Of a stretch of DNA of 64,000 bases, positions 18,098 through 25,976 are shown one piece after another (the first letter of the stretch is position 1; each line of letters opens with the position of its first letter). The translations under genes were made by a program, and so were the position numbers. The notes beneath the pieces were generated by a model. The model saw only the letters and a program-made list of their open reading frames with translations. It made no database searches and was not told where the DNA came from. This DNA comes from Streptomyces deccanensis (GTDB lineage: Bacteria > Actinomycetota > Actinomycetes > Streptomycetales > Streptomycetaceae), in the NCBI RefSeq assembly GCF_022385335.1, contig NZ_CP092431.1, positions 8,556,001 to 8,620,000 of the forward strand, written 5' to 3'.

Positions 18098-19021
18098 ATG
18101 GGACAGCACCACCACGGCCAGGATCCGCACCGGCACGGACAGCAGTGCGAGCGGGGCCACGATCACGGCGGCCACCACCACACCGATCTCGACTGGGCCG
18201 AGCTGGCCGAGTATCTGGTGGGGCAGGCGGAGCTGTTCGCGCCGCTGAACCGGCAGGCCGCCGCCTGGCTCGCCACGCGGCAGCCCGAGCCGGGGCTGGT
18301 CGTCGACGTCGGCAGCGGCCCGGGGGTCGTGAGCTGTCTGCTCGCCGAGGAGTTCCCCGGCGCCCGGGTCGTCGCCCTGGACGGCTCCGGGCCCCTGCTG
18401 GAGCGGGCGCGGGCCCGCGCGGAAGAGCTCGGCCTCACGGACCGGTTCGACACCCTGGAGGCCGAACTGCCGGACGGGCTGGGCGACTTGGACTACCCGG
18501 CCGACCTGATGTGGGCCAGCCGCAGTCTGCACCACCTCGGCGACCAGCGCGCCGCCCTCGCCGCCTTCGCCGAACGTCTGGCGCCCGGCGGCACGCTGGC
18601 CATCGTGGAGGGCGGGCTGCCCAGCCGGTTCCTGCCGCGTGACCTCGGCATCGGCCGCCCCGGCTTGCAGTCCCGGATCGACGCGGCGGAGGACCGGTGG
18701 TTCACCGAGAGAATGCGGACCTCGGTGCCCGGGAGCGTCGCGGAGACCGAGGACTGGCCGGGGCTCCTCACCGCCGTGGGCCTGCGCGACGCCACGTCCC
18801 GCACCTTCCTGCTGGACCTCCCGGCCCCGGTCTCCGACGCCGCCCGCGCGTACGCCGTCAGCCAGTTCCAGCGCGCCCGGGGAACGCTCGCGGACTTCCT
18901 GGACGCGGCCGACCTCGCCACGGTCGACCGTCTCCTCGACCCCGACGACAAGGCGAGCGTGCACCACCGCACGGACCTGTTCGTCCTCGCGGCCCACACG
19001 GTGCATGTCGCCCGGCGGTGA
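18098..19021 (+). CDS. SAM-dependent methyltransferase with His-rich N-terminus
   Basis: 307 residues from ATG 18098, preceded by AGAGAGG; the frame is open further upstream, but that part is less protein-like. The first 28 residues contain ten histidines (MGQHHHGQDPHRHG, then GHDHGGHHH), suggesting metal binding. The Rossmann domain follows, with motif I VVDVGSGPGVVSCLL, VVALDGSGPLL, and a SLHHLGD segment. The C-terminal part (SRTFLLDLPAPVSDAARAYA) resembles small-molecule methyltransferases of the UbiE/Methyltransf_25 group. The substrate is unknown. A palindrome at 18001-18017 may regulate it. Confidence 0.84.
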   Translation: MGQHHHGQDPHRHGQQCERGHDHGGHHHTDLDWAELAEYLVGQAELFAPLNRQAAAWLATRQPEPGLVVDVGSGPGVVSCLLAEEFPGARVVALDGSGPLLERARARAEELGLTDRFDTLEAELPDGLGDLDYPADLMWASRSLHHLGDQRAALAAFAERLAPGGTLAIVEGGLPSRFLPRDLGIGRPGLQSRIDAAEDRWFTERMRTSVPGSVAETEDWPGLLTAVGLRDATSRTFLLDLPAPVSDAARAYAVSQFQRARGTLADFLDAADLATVDRLLDPDDKASVHHRTDLFVLAAHTVHVARR

Positions 19022-19063
19022 GCACCCCGGACGCCCGCTGAAGTCCCCCTGCGCTCAAGGCGC

Positions 19064-19094
19064 TTGACTTCGAGAGTGCTCCAAGTGATGGACT
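19064..19094 (+). promoter_or_regulatory. MerR-type promoter upstream of SDR gene
   Basis: A -35 hexamer TTGACT (19064-19069) and a possible -10 TGGACT (19089-19094) are separated by 19 bases, longer than the usual 17. The spacer holds the near-palindrome CTTCGAG-AGTG-CTCCAAG (19068-19085). Over-long spacers filled by a CTT..GAG dyad are the hallmark of MerR-activated promoters. No MerR gene is in the window. Confidence 0.6.
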
Positions 19095-19144
19095 CCGCAC
19101 GTCGGCCGGGGCTCACTCGGTCGGCCGGAACCAAGGGGGATCTC

Positions 19145-19846
19145 ATGACCGACGCTCCAGTGGCGCTCATCACCGGCGGATCCAGCGGTATCGGAGCCGC
19201 TGTCGCCCGGCAGTTGCTCGACCTCGGCCACCGGGTCGCCGTCACCGGCCGCAGCACGGACCGGTTGCGGGCGTTCGCCGCCGAACTCGGGTCGCCGGAA
19301 GGGCTGTTGACCCTTCCGGGGCACGCGGCCGAATACACGGACGTGCGGGCGGCGGTGGACGCCACGCTGAAGGAGTTCGGGCGGATCGACACCGTCCTCG
19401 CCAACGCCGGCTTCGGCACCCACGACACGGTCGCCGAGGGTGATCCGGCGGGATGGCCGGAGATGGTGCTGACCAACGTGCTCGGCCCCGCCCTGCTCAT
19501 CCGGGCGTCCATCGACGCCCTCAAGGAGACCCGGGGCCGCATCATGCTGGTCGGCAGCGTCGCGGGCTTCATCCACGGCCCCGGCAACATCTACGGGGCG
19601 ACCAAGTGGGCCGTCACCGGGCTCGCCGAGAACACACGGCGGCAGGTCACGGAGTGGGGGGTGGGGGTCACGCTGATCGCGCCCGGCCGGGTGGAGACCC
19701 CGTTCTGGGACAGCTACGGCAGTCTGCCGCCCGGCCATCTCCTGACCGCCGACCAGATCGCCGACTCCGTCGTCTGGGCGATCCGCCAGCCGGCCGGGGT
19801 GGACATCAACACCGTGGTCGTACGGCCGATCGGGCAGCCGGTCTGA
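19145..19846 (+). CDS. short-chain dehydrogenase/reductase
   Basis: 233 residues from ATG 19145, preceded by GGGGGA. It is a classical SDR: the cofactor motif TGGSSGIG near the start, NAGFG at about 85, the catalytic Ser in VGSVAGF, and the YGATK motif. TGRS after the second strand suggests NADP(H). The C-terminal ERLIAPGRVETPFW-like segment (VTLIAPGRVETPFW) is that of the YdfG/serine dehydrogenase-like group. The substrate is unknown. It probably has its own MerR-type promoter. Confidence 0.9.
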   Translation: MTDAPVALITGGSSGIGAAVARQLLDLGHRVAVTGRSTDRLRAFAAELGSPEGLLTLPGHAAEYTDVRAAVDATLKEFGRIDTVLANAGFGTHDTVAEGDPAGWPEMVLTNVLGPALLIRASIDALKETRGRIMLVGSVAGFIHGPGNIYGATKWAVTGLAENTRRQVTEWGVGVTLIAPGRVETPFWDSYGSLPPGHLLTADQIADSVVWAIRQPAGVDINTVVVRPIGQPV

Positions 19847-19870
19847 GCGCGGACTGCCGGTCCGAGCACG

Positions 19871-19909
19871 ACGAGACCGCCGTCGGACGGCTTCCGGCGG
19901 CGGTCTCGT
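19871..19909. terminator. bidirectional hairpin between SDR and AKR genes
   Basis: ACGAGACCGCCG (19871-19882) pairs exactly with CGGCGGTCTCGT (19898-19909), a 12 bp stem with a 15-base loop. It is placed between two convergent stops. Confidence 0.83.
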
Positions 19910-19961
19910 GGCGTCTCGGCGAGCGGCGCCCGGCCGACGGGTGCCGGCCGGCGGCCCTGTC

Positions 19962-20798
19962 TCAGGCCTGGTTGAACGTCGCCGGGTCCGGGCCGATGCG
20001 ACGGTCCTCGTTCAGCGCGCTGATCGCGGCGATGTCCTCGGTGTCCAGGGAGAAGTCGAAGACCTCGATGTTCTCCTTGATGCGGGACGGGGTCACGGAC
20101 TTGGGGATGACCACGTTGCCCAGCTGGAGGTGCCAGCGGAGCACCACCTGGGCGGGGGTGCGGCCGTGCTTCTGTGCGATCGCGATGATCGCCGGGACCT
20201 CCAGGAGCCCCTTGCCCTGGCCGAGCGGCGACCAGGCCTCGGTGGCGATGCCCTGCTCCGCGTGGTACGCGCGGGCGGCGAGCTGCTGGAGGTGCGGGTG
20301 CAGCTCGATCTGGTTGACGGCCGGGATGACGTTCGTGGCCTCGATCAGCGTCTCGAGGTGCTCCGGAAGGAAGTTGGAGACACCGATCGCCTTCGCGCGG
20401 CCGTCGGCGTAGAGCTTCTCGAACGCCTTGAACGTGTCGACGAACGTGCCCCGGGCCGGCAGCGGCCAGTGGATCAGATACAGATCCACGTACTCAAGGC
20501 CGAGCTTGTCCAGGGACTCGTCGAAGGCGCGCAGGGTGGAGTCGTAGCCCTGGTCGCTGTTCCAGAGCTTGGTGGTGACGAAGAGGTCCTTGCGGGCGAC
20601 GCCGGCCTTGGCGAGGGCCTTGCCGGTGCCCTCCTCGTTGCCGTAGATCGCGGCGGTGTCGATGCTCCGGTAGCCGGCCTCCAGGGCGGTGGTGACCGCC
20701 TGCTCGGCCTCGTCGTCCGGCACCTGCCACACGCCGAAGCCCAGCTGGGGCATCTCGACGCCGTTGTTCAGGATGATCGGGGGGACCTTGCTGCTCAC
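19962..20798 (-). CDS. aldo/keto reductase
   Basis: 278 residues from a GTG. It fits the 2,5-diketo-D-gluconate reductase-like AKR5 group: LNNGVEMPQLGFGVWQV at the start, SIDTAAIYGNE carrying the catalytic Asp and Tyr, the Lys in VTTKLWN, the His in LIHWP, and the cofactor-binding stretch IPKSVTPSRIKENIEVFDF. It reduces small carbonyl compounds with NADPH in the cytoplasm. The exact substrate cannot be told. It is monocistronic and convergent with the SDR gene. Confidence 0.92.
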   Translation of the reverse strand: MSSKVPPIILNNGVEMPQLGFGVWQVPDDEAEQAVTTALEAGYRSIDTAAIYGNEEGTGKALAKAGVARKDLFVTTKLWNSDQGYDSTLRAFDESLDKLGLEYVDLYLIHWPLPARGTFVDTFKAFEKLYADGRAKAIGVSNFLPEHLETLIEATNVIPAVNQIELHPHLQQLAARAYHAEQGIATEAWSPLGQGKGLLEVPAIIAIAQKHGRTPAQVVLRWHLQLGNVVIPKSVTPSRIKENIEVFDFSLDTEDIAAISALNEDRRIGPDPATFNQA

Positions 20799-20931
20799 GA
20801 GCTCTCGATCCTTTAAGTCGTCGGGTGGTACTTCCCATCGTCAACGATCACGGCGTGCGATGCATTCCTGAGCGGCTCGCTCGCACCCCGAATCGCAGAT
20901 TGGCCGGAAATGGATCCGGTGGTTCAAGCGT

Positions 20932-20951
20932 ATCGGTCTGGACCATTGACC
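20932..20951 (+). promoter_or_regulatory. DasR-like operator overlapping a -35 box
   Basis: ATCGGTCTGGACCATT (20932-20947) matches 12 of 16 positions of the dre consensus ACTGGTCTAGACCACT as I remember it, with the core GGTC-TG-GACC intact. TTGACC directly follows its core as a possible -35 element (20946-20951). It lies about 80 bases upstream of the secreted protein at 21031. Binding by DasR or another GntR protein is inferred. Confidence 0.5.
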
Positions 20952-21030
20952 GGACACGGTCACGCGAGGAGTCTGTCGTAGCTGTAGCGCACGTCGGTGA
21001 ATGGCAATCACATACGTGAATGGATGGCTC

Positions 21031-21813
21031 ATGACCCCCACCCGAAGGAACGTCCTCGGCGCCGCGCTCGGCGGCGCCGCGGCGGCCGCCGTCGGACTGT
21101 CGGCCCCCGCCGCGCACGCCGCCACCTGGCAGTTGAAGTGGTCCCCCTCGGCGAGCGCCGACGGACTGCGCGCCTTCGAGACCCTCGAGGACGACCGCGC
21201 CGACTCCCACACCTCCGCCGCCCCGCACATCTACGCCACCGGTGACACCTGGCGGTTCGACATGCACACCGTCGACCGGGACACCTCCACCGACCGTCAG
21301 CGCCACGAGGTCACCGGGCTGCGGACCGGCAGCGGCTTCCTGCGCTGGACCGAGGGGCAGACCTGGCGCGTCACCTACCAGATGTACATCCCGACCTCGC
21401 TGAAGGCGACCACCAGCTTCACGCACATCATGCAGATGAAGCAGCCGGGAGCCGGCACCTCGCCCCTGGTCGTGCAGTCACTGCGCCGGGTGAACGGCGC
21501 CCAGACCATCGAACTGAAGCTGCCGATCGACGACATCCTCGTCGGCCGCACCGATCTGGCGCCCCTGCACAACTCCTGGGTCGACGTCGACTTCCAGGTC
21601 AAGGTCGGCAACGGCTCGGCCGGTTCGGTGCGCTGGATCCTCAAGAAGGGCTCGACCACGCTCATCGACGTCTCGCGCACCGGCGTCGACACCTTCCTCG
21701 CGGACCGGCTGCGCCCCAAGTGGGGCATCTACCGCTCGCTGGGCGACACGTCGGGTTCCCTGCAGAACTGCCATCTGCTGCTGCGGAACATGCGGGGCTA
21801 CCAACTGGTCTGA
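21031..21813 (+). CDS. Tat-secreted polysaccharide lyase-like protein
   Basis: 260 residues if started at ATG 21031, which puts the twin-arginine signal TPTRRNVLGAALGGAAAAAV at the very N-terminus, with cleavage near AHAATW; ATG 21001 is an alternative. The mature domain (WQLKWSPSASADGLRAFETL, RFDMHTVDRDTSTDRQRHEV, TFTHIMQMKQPG, LRPKWGIYRSLGDTSGSLQN) has the look of the heparin lyase I / glucuronan lyase-like jelly roll (PF14099). The arrangement of His, Arg and Tyr fits a beta-elimination site, but I cannot name the substrate. A DasR-like site upstream suggests control by amino-sugar status. Confidence 0.72.
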   Translation: MTPTRRNVLGAALGGAAAAAVGLSAPAAHAATWQLKWSPSASADGLRAFETLEDDRADSHTSAAPHIYATGDTWRFDMHTVDRDTSTDRQRHEVTGLRTGSGFLRWTEGQTWRVTYQMYIPTSLKATTSFTHIMQMKQPGAGTSPLVVQSLRRVNGAQTIELKLPIDDILVGRTDLAPLHNSWVDVDFQVKVGNGSAGSVRWILKKGSTTLIDVSRTGVDTFLADRLRPKWGIYRSLGDTSGSLQNCHLLLRNMRGYQLV

Positions 21814-21835
21814 CAGGCAAGGCGGTTGAGCGGGC

Positions 21836-23662
21836 TCACGCCCGGTACAGCGCCTCGACCTCGGTGGCGTACGCCTTCTCGATCGCCTTCCGCTTCAGCT
21901 TCAGCGACGGCGTCAACAGACCGTGCTCCTCGGTGAACTGGTGGGCGAGGATGCGGAACGTACGGATCGACTCGGCCTGCGAGACCAGGGTGTTGGCGGC
22001 GACCACCGCCCGCCGCACCTCGGTCTCCAGCTCCGGGTCGCGCACCAGCTCGGCCGCCGACAGCTTCACCTTGTTGTGCATCTGCAGCCAGTGCTCGACG
22101 GCCTCCCCGTCCAGGGTGACCAGAGCGGCGATGTACGGGCGGTCGTTGCCGACGACGATGCACTGGGCGACCAGCGGATGGTCGCGCACCCGCTCCTCCA
22201 GGATCGCGGGCGAGACGCTCTTGCCGCCCGAGGTCACCAGGATCTCCTTCTTGCGCCCGGTGATGGTGAGATAGCCGTCCTCGTCGAGGGAGCCCAGGTC
22301 CCCGGTGGCGAGCCAGCCGTCGTGCAGGGTCTCGTCGGTGGCCTTCTGGTTGTTGAGGTAGCCCTGGAAGACATTGGGGCCGCGCAGCCAGATCTCGCCG
22401 TCGTCCGCGATGTGCACCGTCATGCCGGGAATGGCCTGGCCGACGGTGCCGTACCGGGTGCGCTCCGGCGGGTTGGCGGTCGCGGCCGCCGTGCACTCCG
22501 TCAGGCCGTAACCCTCGAAGATGTGGACGCCGGCGCCGGCGAAGAACAGGCCGAGCCGGCGGTCCATCGCCGAGCCGCCGGACATCGCGTACTTGATCCG
22601 GCCGCCCATGGCCTCCCGGATCTTGCCGTAGACCACCTTGTCGAAGAACTGGTGCTGCATCCGCAGGCCCGCCGACGGGCCGGGCCCGATGCCCCAGGCC
22701 TTGGCCTCCATCGCGTCGGCGTACTTCACGGCGACCTCGACGGCCTTCTCGAACGGTCCGGCCCTGCCCTCGCGTTCGGCCTTGCGCCGGCTCGCGTTGA
22801 AGACCTTCTCGAAGATGTACGGCACGGCGAGGAAGAACGTCGGCCTGAACGCGGCGAGGTCGGGCAGCAGGACGGCCGCGTTGAGCTGCGGCTGATGGCC
22901 GAACTTCACCTTCCCCCGGATGCCCGCGACCTGCACCATCCGGCCGAAGACATGCGCGAGCGGCAGGAACAGCAGGGTCGCCGCCTCGTCGCCCTTGCGG
23001 GACTTGAACAGCGGCGCCCAGCGCTCGATGACCGTGTCCGCCTCGACCATGAAGTTGGCGTGCGAGATGACACAGCCCTTGGGACGGCCCGTCGTGCCGG
23101 AGGTGTAGATGATCGTCGCGATCGACTCGGGGGTCACCGCGCGCCGGTGCCGGTGCACCACCTCGTCGTCGAGGTGCGCCCCCGACTCGTACAGCTCCTG
23201 CACCGCGCCCACGTCCAACTGCCAGAGCCTGCGCAGCTGCGGGAGCCGGTCGATGACCGTGGCGATGGTCATCGCGTGGTCCTCGTGCTCGACCATGGCC
23301 GCCGTGCACTGGGAGTCGTACAGCATCCAGAAGACCTGCTCGGCGGAGGAGGTCGGATAGACGGGGACGACCTGGGCGCCGACGGTCCACAGCGCGTAGT
23401 CGAAGAGGGTCCACTCGTAGCGCGTACGGCACATGATGGCGACCCGGTCGCCGAACCGGATGCCCTGCGCCAGCAGACCCTTCGCCAGCGCGAGGACCTC
23501 GTCGCGGAACTCGGCCGAGGTCACGTCGCGCCACTCGCCCCGCTCGTCCTTGCGGCCGAGCGCGATGTACGTCGGGTCCTCCTGGGCGTACTCGAAGACG
23601 ACGTCGGCCAGACCGCCCACCGGCGGCGCCGACGCCAACGGGGGGTTGGTGAACTCGCGCAA
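21836..23662 (-). CDS. fadD: long-chain fatty acid-CoA ligase (AMP-binding)
   Basis: 608 residues from TTG 23662, which is well placed after GAGGAG. Adenylation motifs are clear: IIYTSGTTGRPKG (P-loop), the GYGLTE motif, WLATGDLG and the hinge ITGRKKEILVTSGGKSV. The C-terminal lysine lies in the LKLKRKAIEKAY segment. The 600-residue size and HEDHAMTIATVIDRL insertion match actinobacterial FadD15-like ligases, which activate long-chain fatty acids for beta-oxidation or lipid synthesis. It is transcribed alone. A TetR-like palindrome 146 bases upstream is the likely control site. Confidence 0.93.
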   Translation of the reverse strand: MREFTNPPLASAPPVGGLADVVFEYAQEDPTYIALGRKDERGEWRDVTSAEFRDEVLALAKGLLAQGIRFGDRVAIMCRTRYEWTLFDYALWTVGAQVVPVYPTSSAEQVFWMLYDSQCTAAMVEHEDHAMTIATVIDRLPQLRRLWQLDVGAVQELYESGAHLDDEVVHRHRRAVTPESIATIIYTSGTTGRPKGCVISHANFMVEADTVIERWAPLFKSRKGDEAATLLFLPLAHVFGRMVQVAGIRGKVKFGHQPQLNAAVLLPDLAAFRPTFFLAVPYIFEKVFNASRRKAEREGRAGPFEKAVEVAVKYADAMEAKAWGIGPGPSAGLRMQHQFFDKVVYGKIREAMGGRIKYAMSGGSAMDRRLGLFFAGAGVHIFEGYGLTECTAAATANPPERTRYGTVGQAIPGMTVHIADDGEIWLRGPNVFQGYLNNQKATDETLHDGWLATGDLGSLDEDGYLTITGRKKEILVTSGGKSVSPAILEERVRDHPLVAQCIVVGNDRPYIAALVTLDGEAVEHWLQMHNKVKLSAAELVRDPELETEVRRAVVAANTLVSQAESIRTFRILAHQFTEEHGLLTPSLKLKRKAIEKAYATEVEALYRA

Positions 23663-23807
23663 ACCCGCTCCTCGTGGCGCTCCGCACAGCGCGTGAAAGC
23701 TACCTCACCGGGAGAACGGGCGGGAGGGTTGTGGAGGGGGCGCATTGGGAGGCGCGGCCGGGGGCGGTGCCGGAAAACACCCGCAGATGGGGAGGTCTCC
23801 GGCACAA

Positions 23808-23825
23808 TTCCTGACGCGTCAGTAA
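23808..23825. promoter_or_regulatory. TetR-like operator upstream of fadD
   Basis: TTCCTGACGCGTCAGTAA contains the perfect palindrome CTGACGCGTCAG and has one arm mismatch over 18 bases. It lies in the 257-base gap before fadD. Such symmetric sites upstream of acyl-CoA ligases are typical of TetR-type lipid regulators. No TetR gene is nearby. Confidence 0.6.
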
Positions 23826-23919
23826 GTTTCGGGACCGTAATCTCCACCGAACCCGCACGCTCCGGTCACGGTGCGCGTCCCCCTGAACACGGTCTGGCCT
23901 GGGGAAACGCGAGCATCGC

Positions 23920-24801
23920 TCAGGTCCGCGCGCGGCCGTGGAGCCGGTCGCCGCCGGAGAGGATGGCCGCCGCGAGGGCGTCCGCCGCGCTCGTCGCCGC
24001 TCCGGGGCGCCTGCCGTGGACGAGGACGAAGTCGACCTCGCCGAGTTCCGGCAGGCCGGCCCGCTCCGGGACGCGGACCAGACCGGGCGGCACCAGACGA
24101 CGGGAGTGCGCCATCACGCCGAGGCCCGCGCGGGCGGCGGCGACGAGGCCGTTGAGGCTGCCGCTGGTGCAGGCGATCCGCCAGGCCCGGCCCTCGCGCT
24201 CCAGCGCCTCCAGGGCCAGGGCGCGGGTGATGCCCGGCGGCGGGTAGACGATCAGCGGGACGGGACGGTCGGCGTCCAGGCGGAGCCGCTCCGCGCCGAT
24301 CCACACGAGGCGGTCCGTCCAGACGGGTTCGCCGCGGGGGTCCTCCGGGCGGCGCTTGGCCAGCACCAGATCGAGCTTGCCGGCCGCGAGCCGCTCGTGC
24401 AGCGTGCCCGACAGCTCGACGGTCAGCTCCAGGTCCACCTCGGGATGGTCGTGCCGGAAGGCCTCCAGGATCTCCGGGAGCCGGGTCAGCACGAAGTCCT
24501 CCGAGGCGCCGAACCGCAGCCGTCCGCGCAGCCGGGTCCCGGTGAAGAACGCCGTCGCCTGCTCGTGCACCTCCAGGAGCCGCCGGGCGAAGCCGAGCAT
24601 CGCCTCCCCGTCCTCCGTCAGCTCCACGGAGTGCGTGTCCCGGGTGAACAACTGCCGCCCGGCCGCGTCCTCCAGTCGGCGCACGTGCTGGCTGACCGTG
24701 GACTGGCGCAGCCCCAGTCGCCGCGCGGCCTGGGTGAAGCTCAGGGTCTGGGCCACGGCGAGGAAGGTGCGCAGCTGGGAGGGGTCGTACACGATCGCCA
24801 C
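23920..24801 (-). CDS. LysR-family transcriptional regulator
   Basis: 293 residues, GTG start. The winged HTH is at about 6-65 (LRTFLAVAQTLSFTQAARRL, STVSQHVRRLED), and the effector domain follows (GRLRFGASEDFVL, then KLDLVLAKRRPED and AARAGLGVMAHSRRLVP). LysR proteins usually control the divergent gene, here an SBF-type transporter. A 19 bp dyad with a T-N11-A core lies in the gap, next to its own start, which suits autorepression and co-inducer-dependent activation of the transporter. Confidence 0.92.
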   Translation of the reverse strand: MAIVYDPSQLRTFLAVAQTLSFTQAARRLGLRQSTVSQHVRRLEDAAGRQLFTRDTHSVELTEDGEAMLGFARRLLEVHEQATAFFTGTRLRGRLRFGASEDFVLTRLPEILEAFRHDHPEVDLELTVELSGTLHERLAAGKLDLVLAKRRPEDPRGEPVWTDRLVWIGAERLRLDADRPVPLIVYPPPGITRALALEALEREGRAWRIACTSGSLNGLVAAARAGLGVMAHSRRLVPPGLVRVPERAGLPELGEVDFVLVHGRRPGAATSAADALAAAILSGGDRLHGRART

Positions 24802-24810
24802 CCTACTCGC

Positions 24811-24829
24811 TCATCGTGGAACGCGATGA
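24811..24829. promoter_or_regulatory. LysR box between regulator and transporter
   Basis: TCATCG and CGATGA form a perfect six-base inverted repeat around TGGAACG. The dyad contains the T-N11-A pattern (T24814, A24826) expected of a LysR recognition site. It lies 10-28 bases upstream of the lysR start. Confidence 0.72.
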
Positions 24830-24932
24830 CAGTCAGAGCGGTATGAAGGATTCCCGATCAAGGGCCGGGAGAGGACGATGGAGAGGGGCCTTCCGGCCCC
24901 GACGCACCCTCATCGAAAGTACGTGGAGCACC

Positions 24933-25976
24933 GTGAAACGCCTGACGTGGCCGAGCTGGATGCCGATCGACCCGTACATCCTGCTGTTGCTGGGGACGGT
25001 GGGCGTCGCGGCGCTCCTCCCGGCGCGGGGTGGGGCCGCCGAGGTCGCGTCCGGGGCGTCCACGGTCGCGATCGCCTTCCTCTTCTTCCTCTACGGCGCC
25101 CGGCTCTCCACCCGCGAGGCCCTCGACGGCCTCAAGCACTGGCGGCTCCACGTCACCGTCCTGGCCTGCACGTTCGTCGTCTTCCCGCTGCTGGGCCTCG
25201 CGGCCCGCGGCCTCGAACCGGTGTTCCTGAGCCACTCCCTCTACACCGGACTGCTCTTCCTCACCCTCGTCCCGTCGACCATCCAGTCCTCCATCGCCTT
25301 CACCTCGATGGCCCGGGGCAACGTCCCCGCCGCGATCTGCGCGGGCTCCTTCTCCTCCCTCGCCGGCATCGTGATCACCCCGCTCCTCGCCGCGAGCCTG
25401 CTGGGCGGCAGCGCGGGCGGCTTCTCCGCCGACTCGCTGCTGAAGATCGTGCTCCAACTGCTGGTGCCGTTCGTCGCGGGACAGCTCGCCCGCCGCTGGA
25501 TCGGCGCCTTCGTCACCCGGCACAAGCGGATCCTCGGCCTCGTCGACCGGGGCTCCATCCTCCTCGTCGTCTACGTCGCCTTCAGCGAGGGCATGGTGCG
25601 CGGCATCTGGAGCCAGGTCAGCCCGCTGCGGCTCGCCGGACTCCTCGTCGTCGAGGCGGTCCTGCTGGCGGTGATGCTGCTGCTCACCTGGTACGGCGCC
25701 AAGGCCCTGCGCTTCGGCCGTGCGGACCGGATCGCCATCCAGTTCGCCGGCTCCAAGAAGTCCCTCGCCTCCGGACTGCCCATGGCGAGCGTCCTGTTCG
25801 GCCCGGAGGCGTCCCTCGCCGTCCTGCCGCTGATGCTCTTCCACCAGATGCAGCTCATGGTCTGCGCGGTCATCGCCAAGCGCCGCTCCCACGACCCGGT
25901 GGAGGAACCGGCGGTCACGGAGCAGCGAGACGAAGCGATACGAACCGCGGTCGGTACAGGGACACGTTCCGCGTGA
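24933..25976 (+). CDS. bile acid:sodium symporter-family (SBF-like) transporter
   Basis: 347 residues from GTG 24933, behind GGAG; the ATG at 24843 is possible but lacks a ribosome site and adds an Arg-rich tail. About ten hydrophobic helices run from IDPYILLLLGTVGVAALLPA to VLPLMLFHQMQLMVCAVIA. FLFFLYGARLSTREALDGLKHW, TLVPSTIQSSIAFTSMARGN and FAGSKKSLASGLPMASVLFG are the conserved segments of the YfeH-type branch (PF13593). It imports or exports an organic anion across the membrane. The divergent LysR gene probably senses that substrate. Its last 62 bases overlap the convergent gene. Confidence 0.88.
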   Translation: MKRLTWPSWMPIDPYILLLLGTVGVAALLPARGGAAEVASGASTVAIAFLFFLYGARLSTREALDGLKHWRLHVTVLACTFVVFPLLGLAARGLEPVFLSHSLYTGLLFLTLVPSTIQSSIAFTSMARGNVPAAICAGSFSSLAGIVITPLLAASLLGGSAGGFSADSLLKIVLQLLVPFVAGQLARRWIGAFVTRHKRILGLVDRGSILLVVYVAFSEGMVRGIWSQVSPLRLAGLLVVEAVLLAVMLLLTWYGAKALRFGRADRIAIQFAGSKKSLASGLPMASVLFGPEASLAVLPLMLFHQMQLMVCAVIAKRRSHDPVEEPAVTEQRDEAIRTAVGTGTRSA

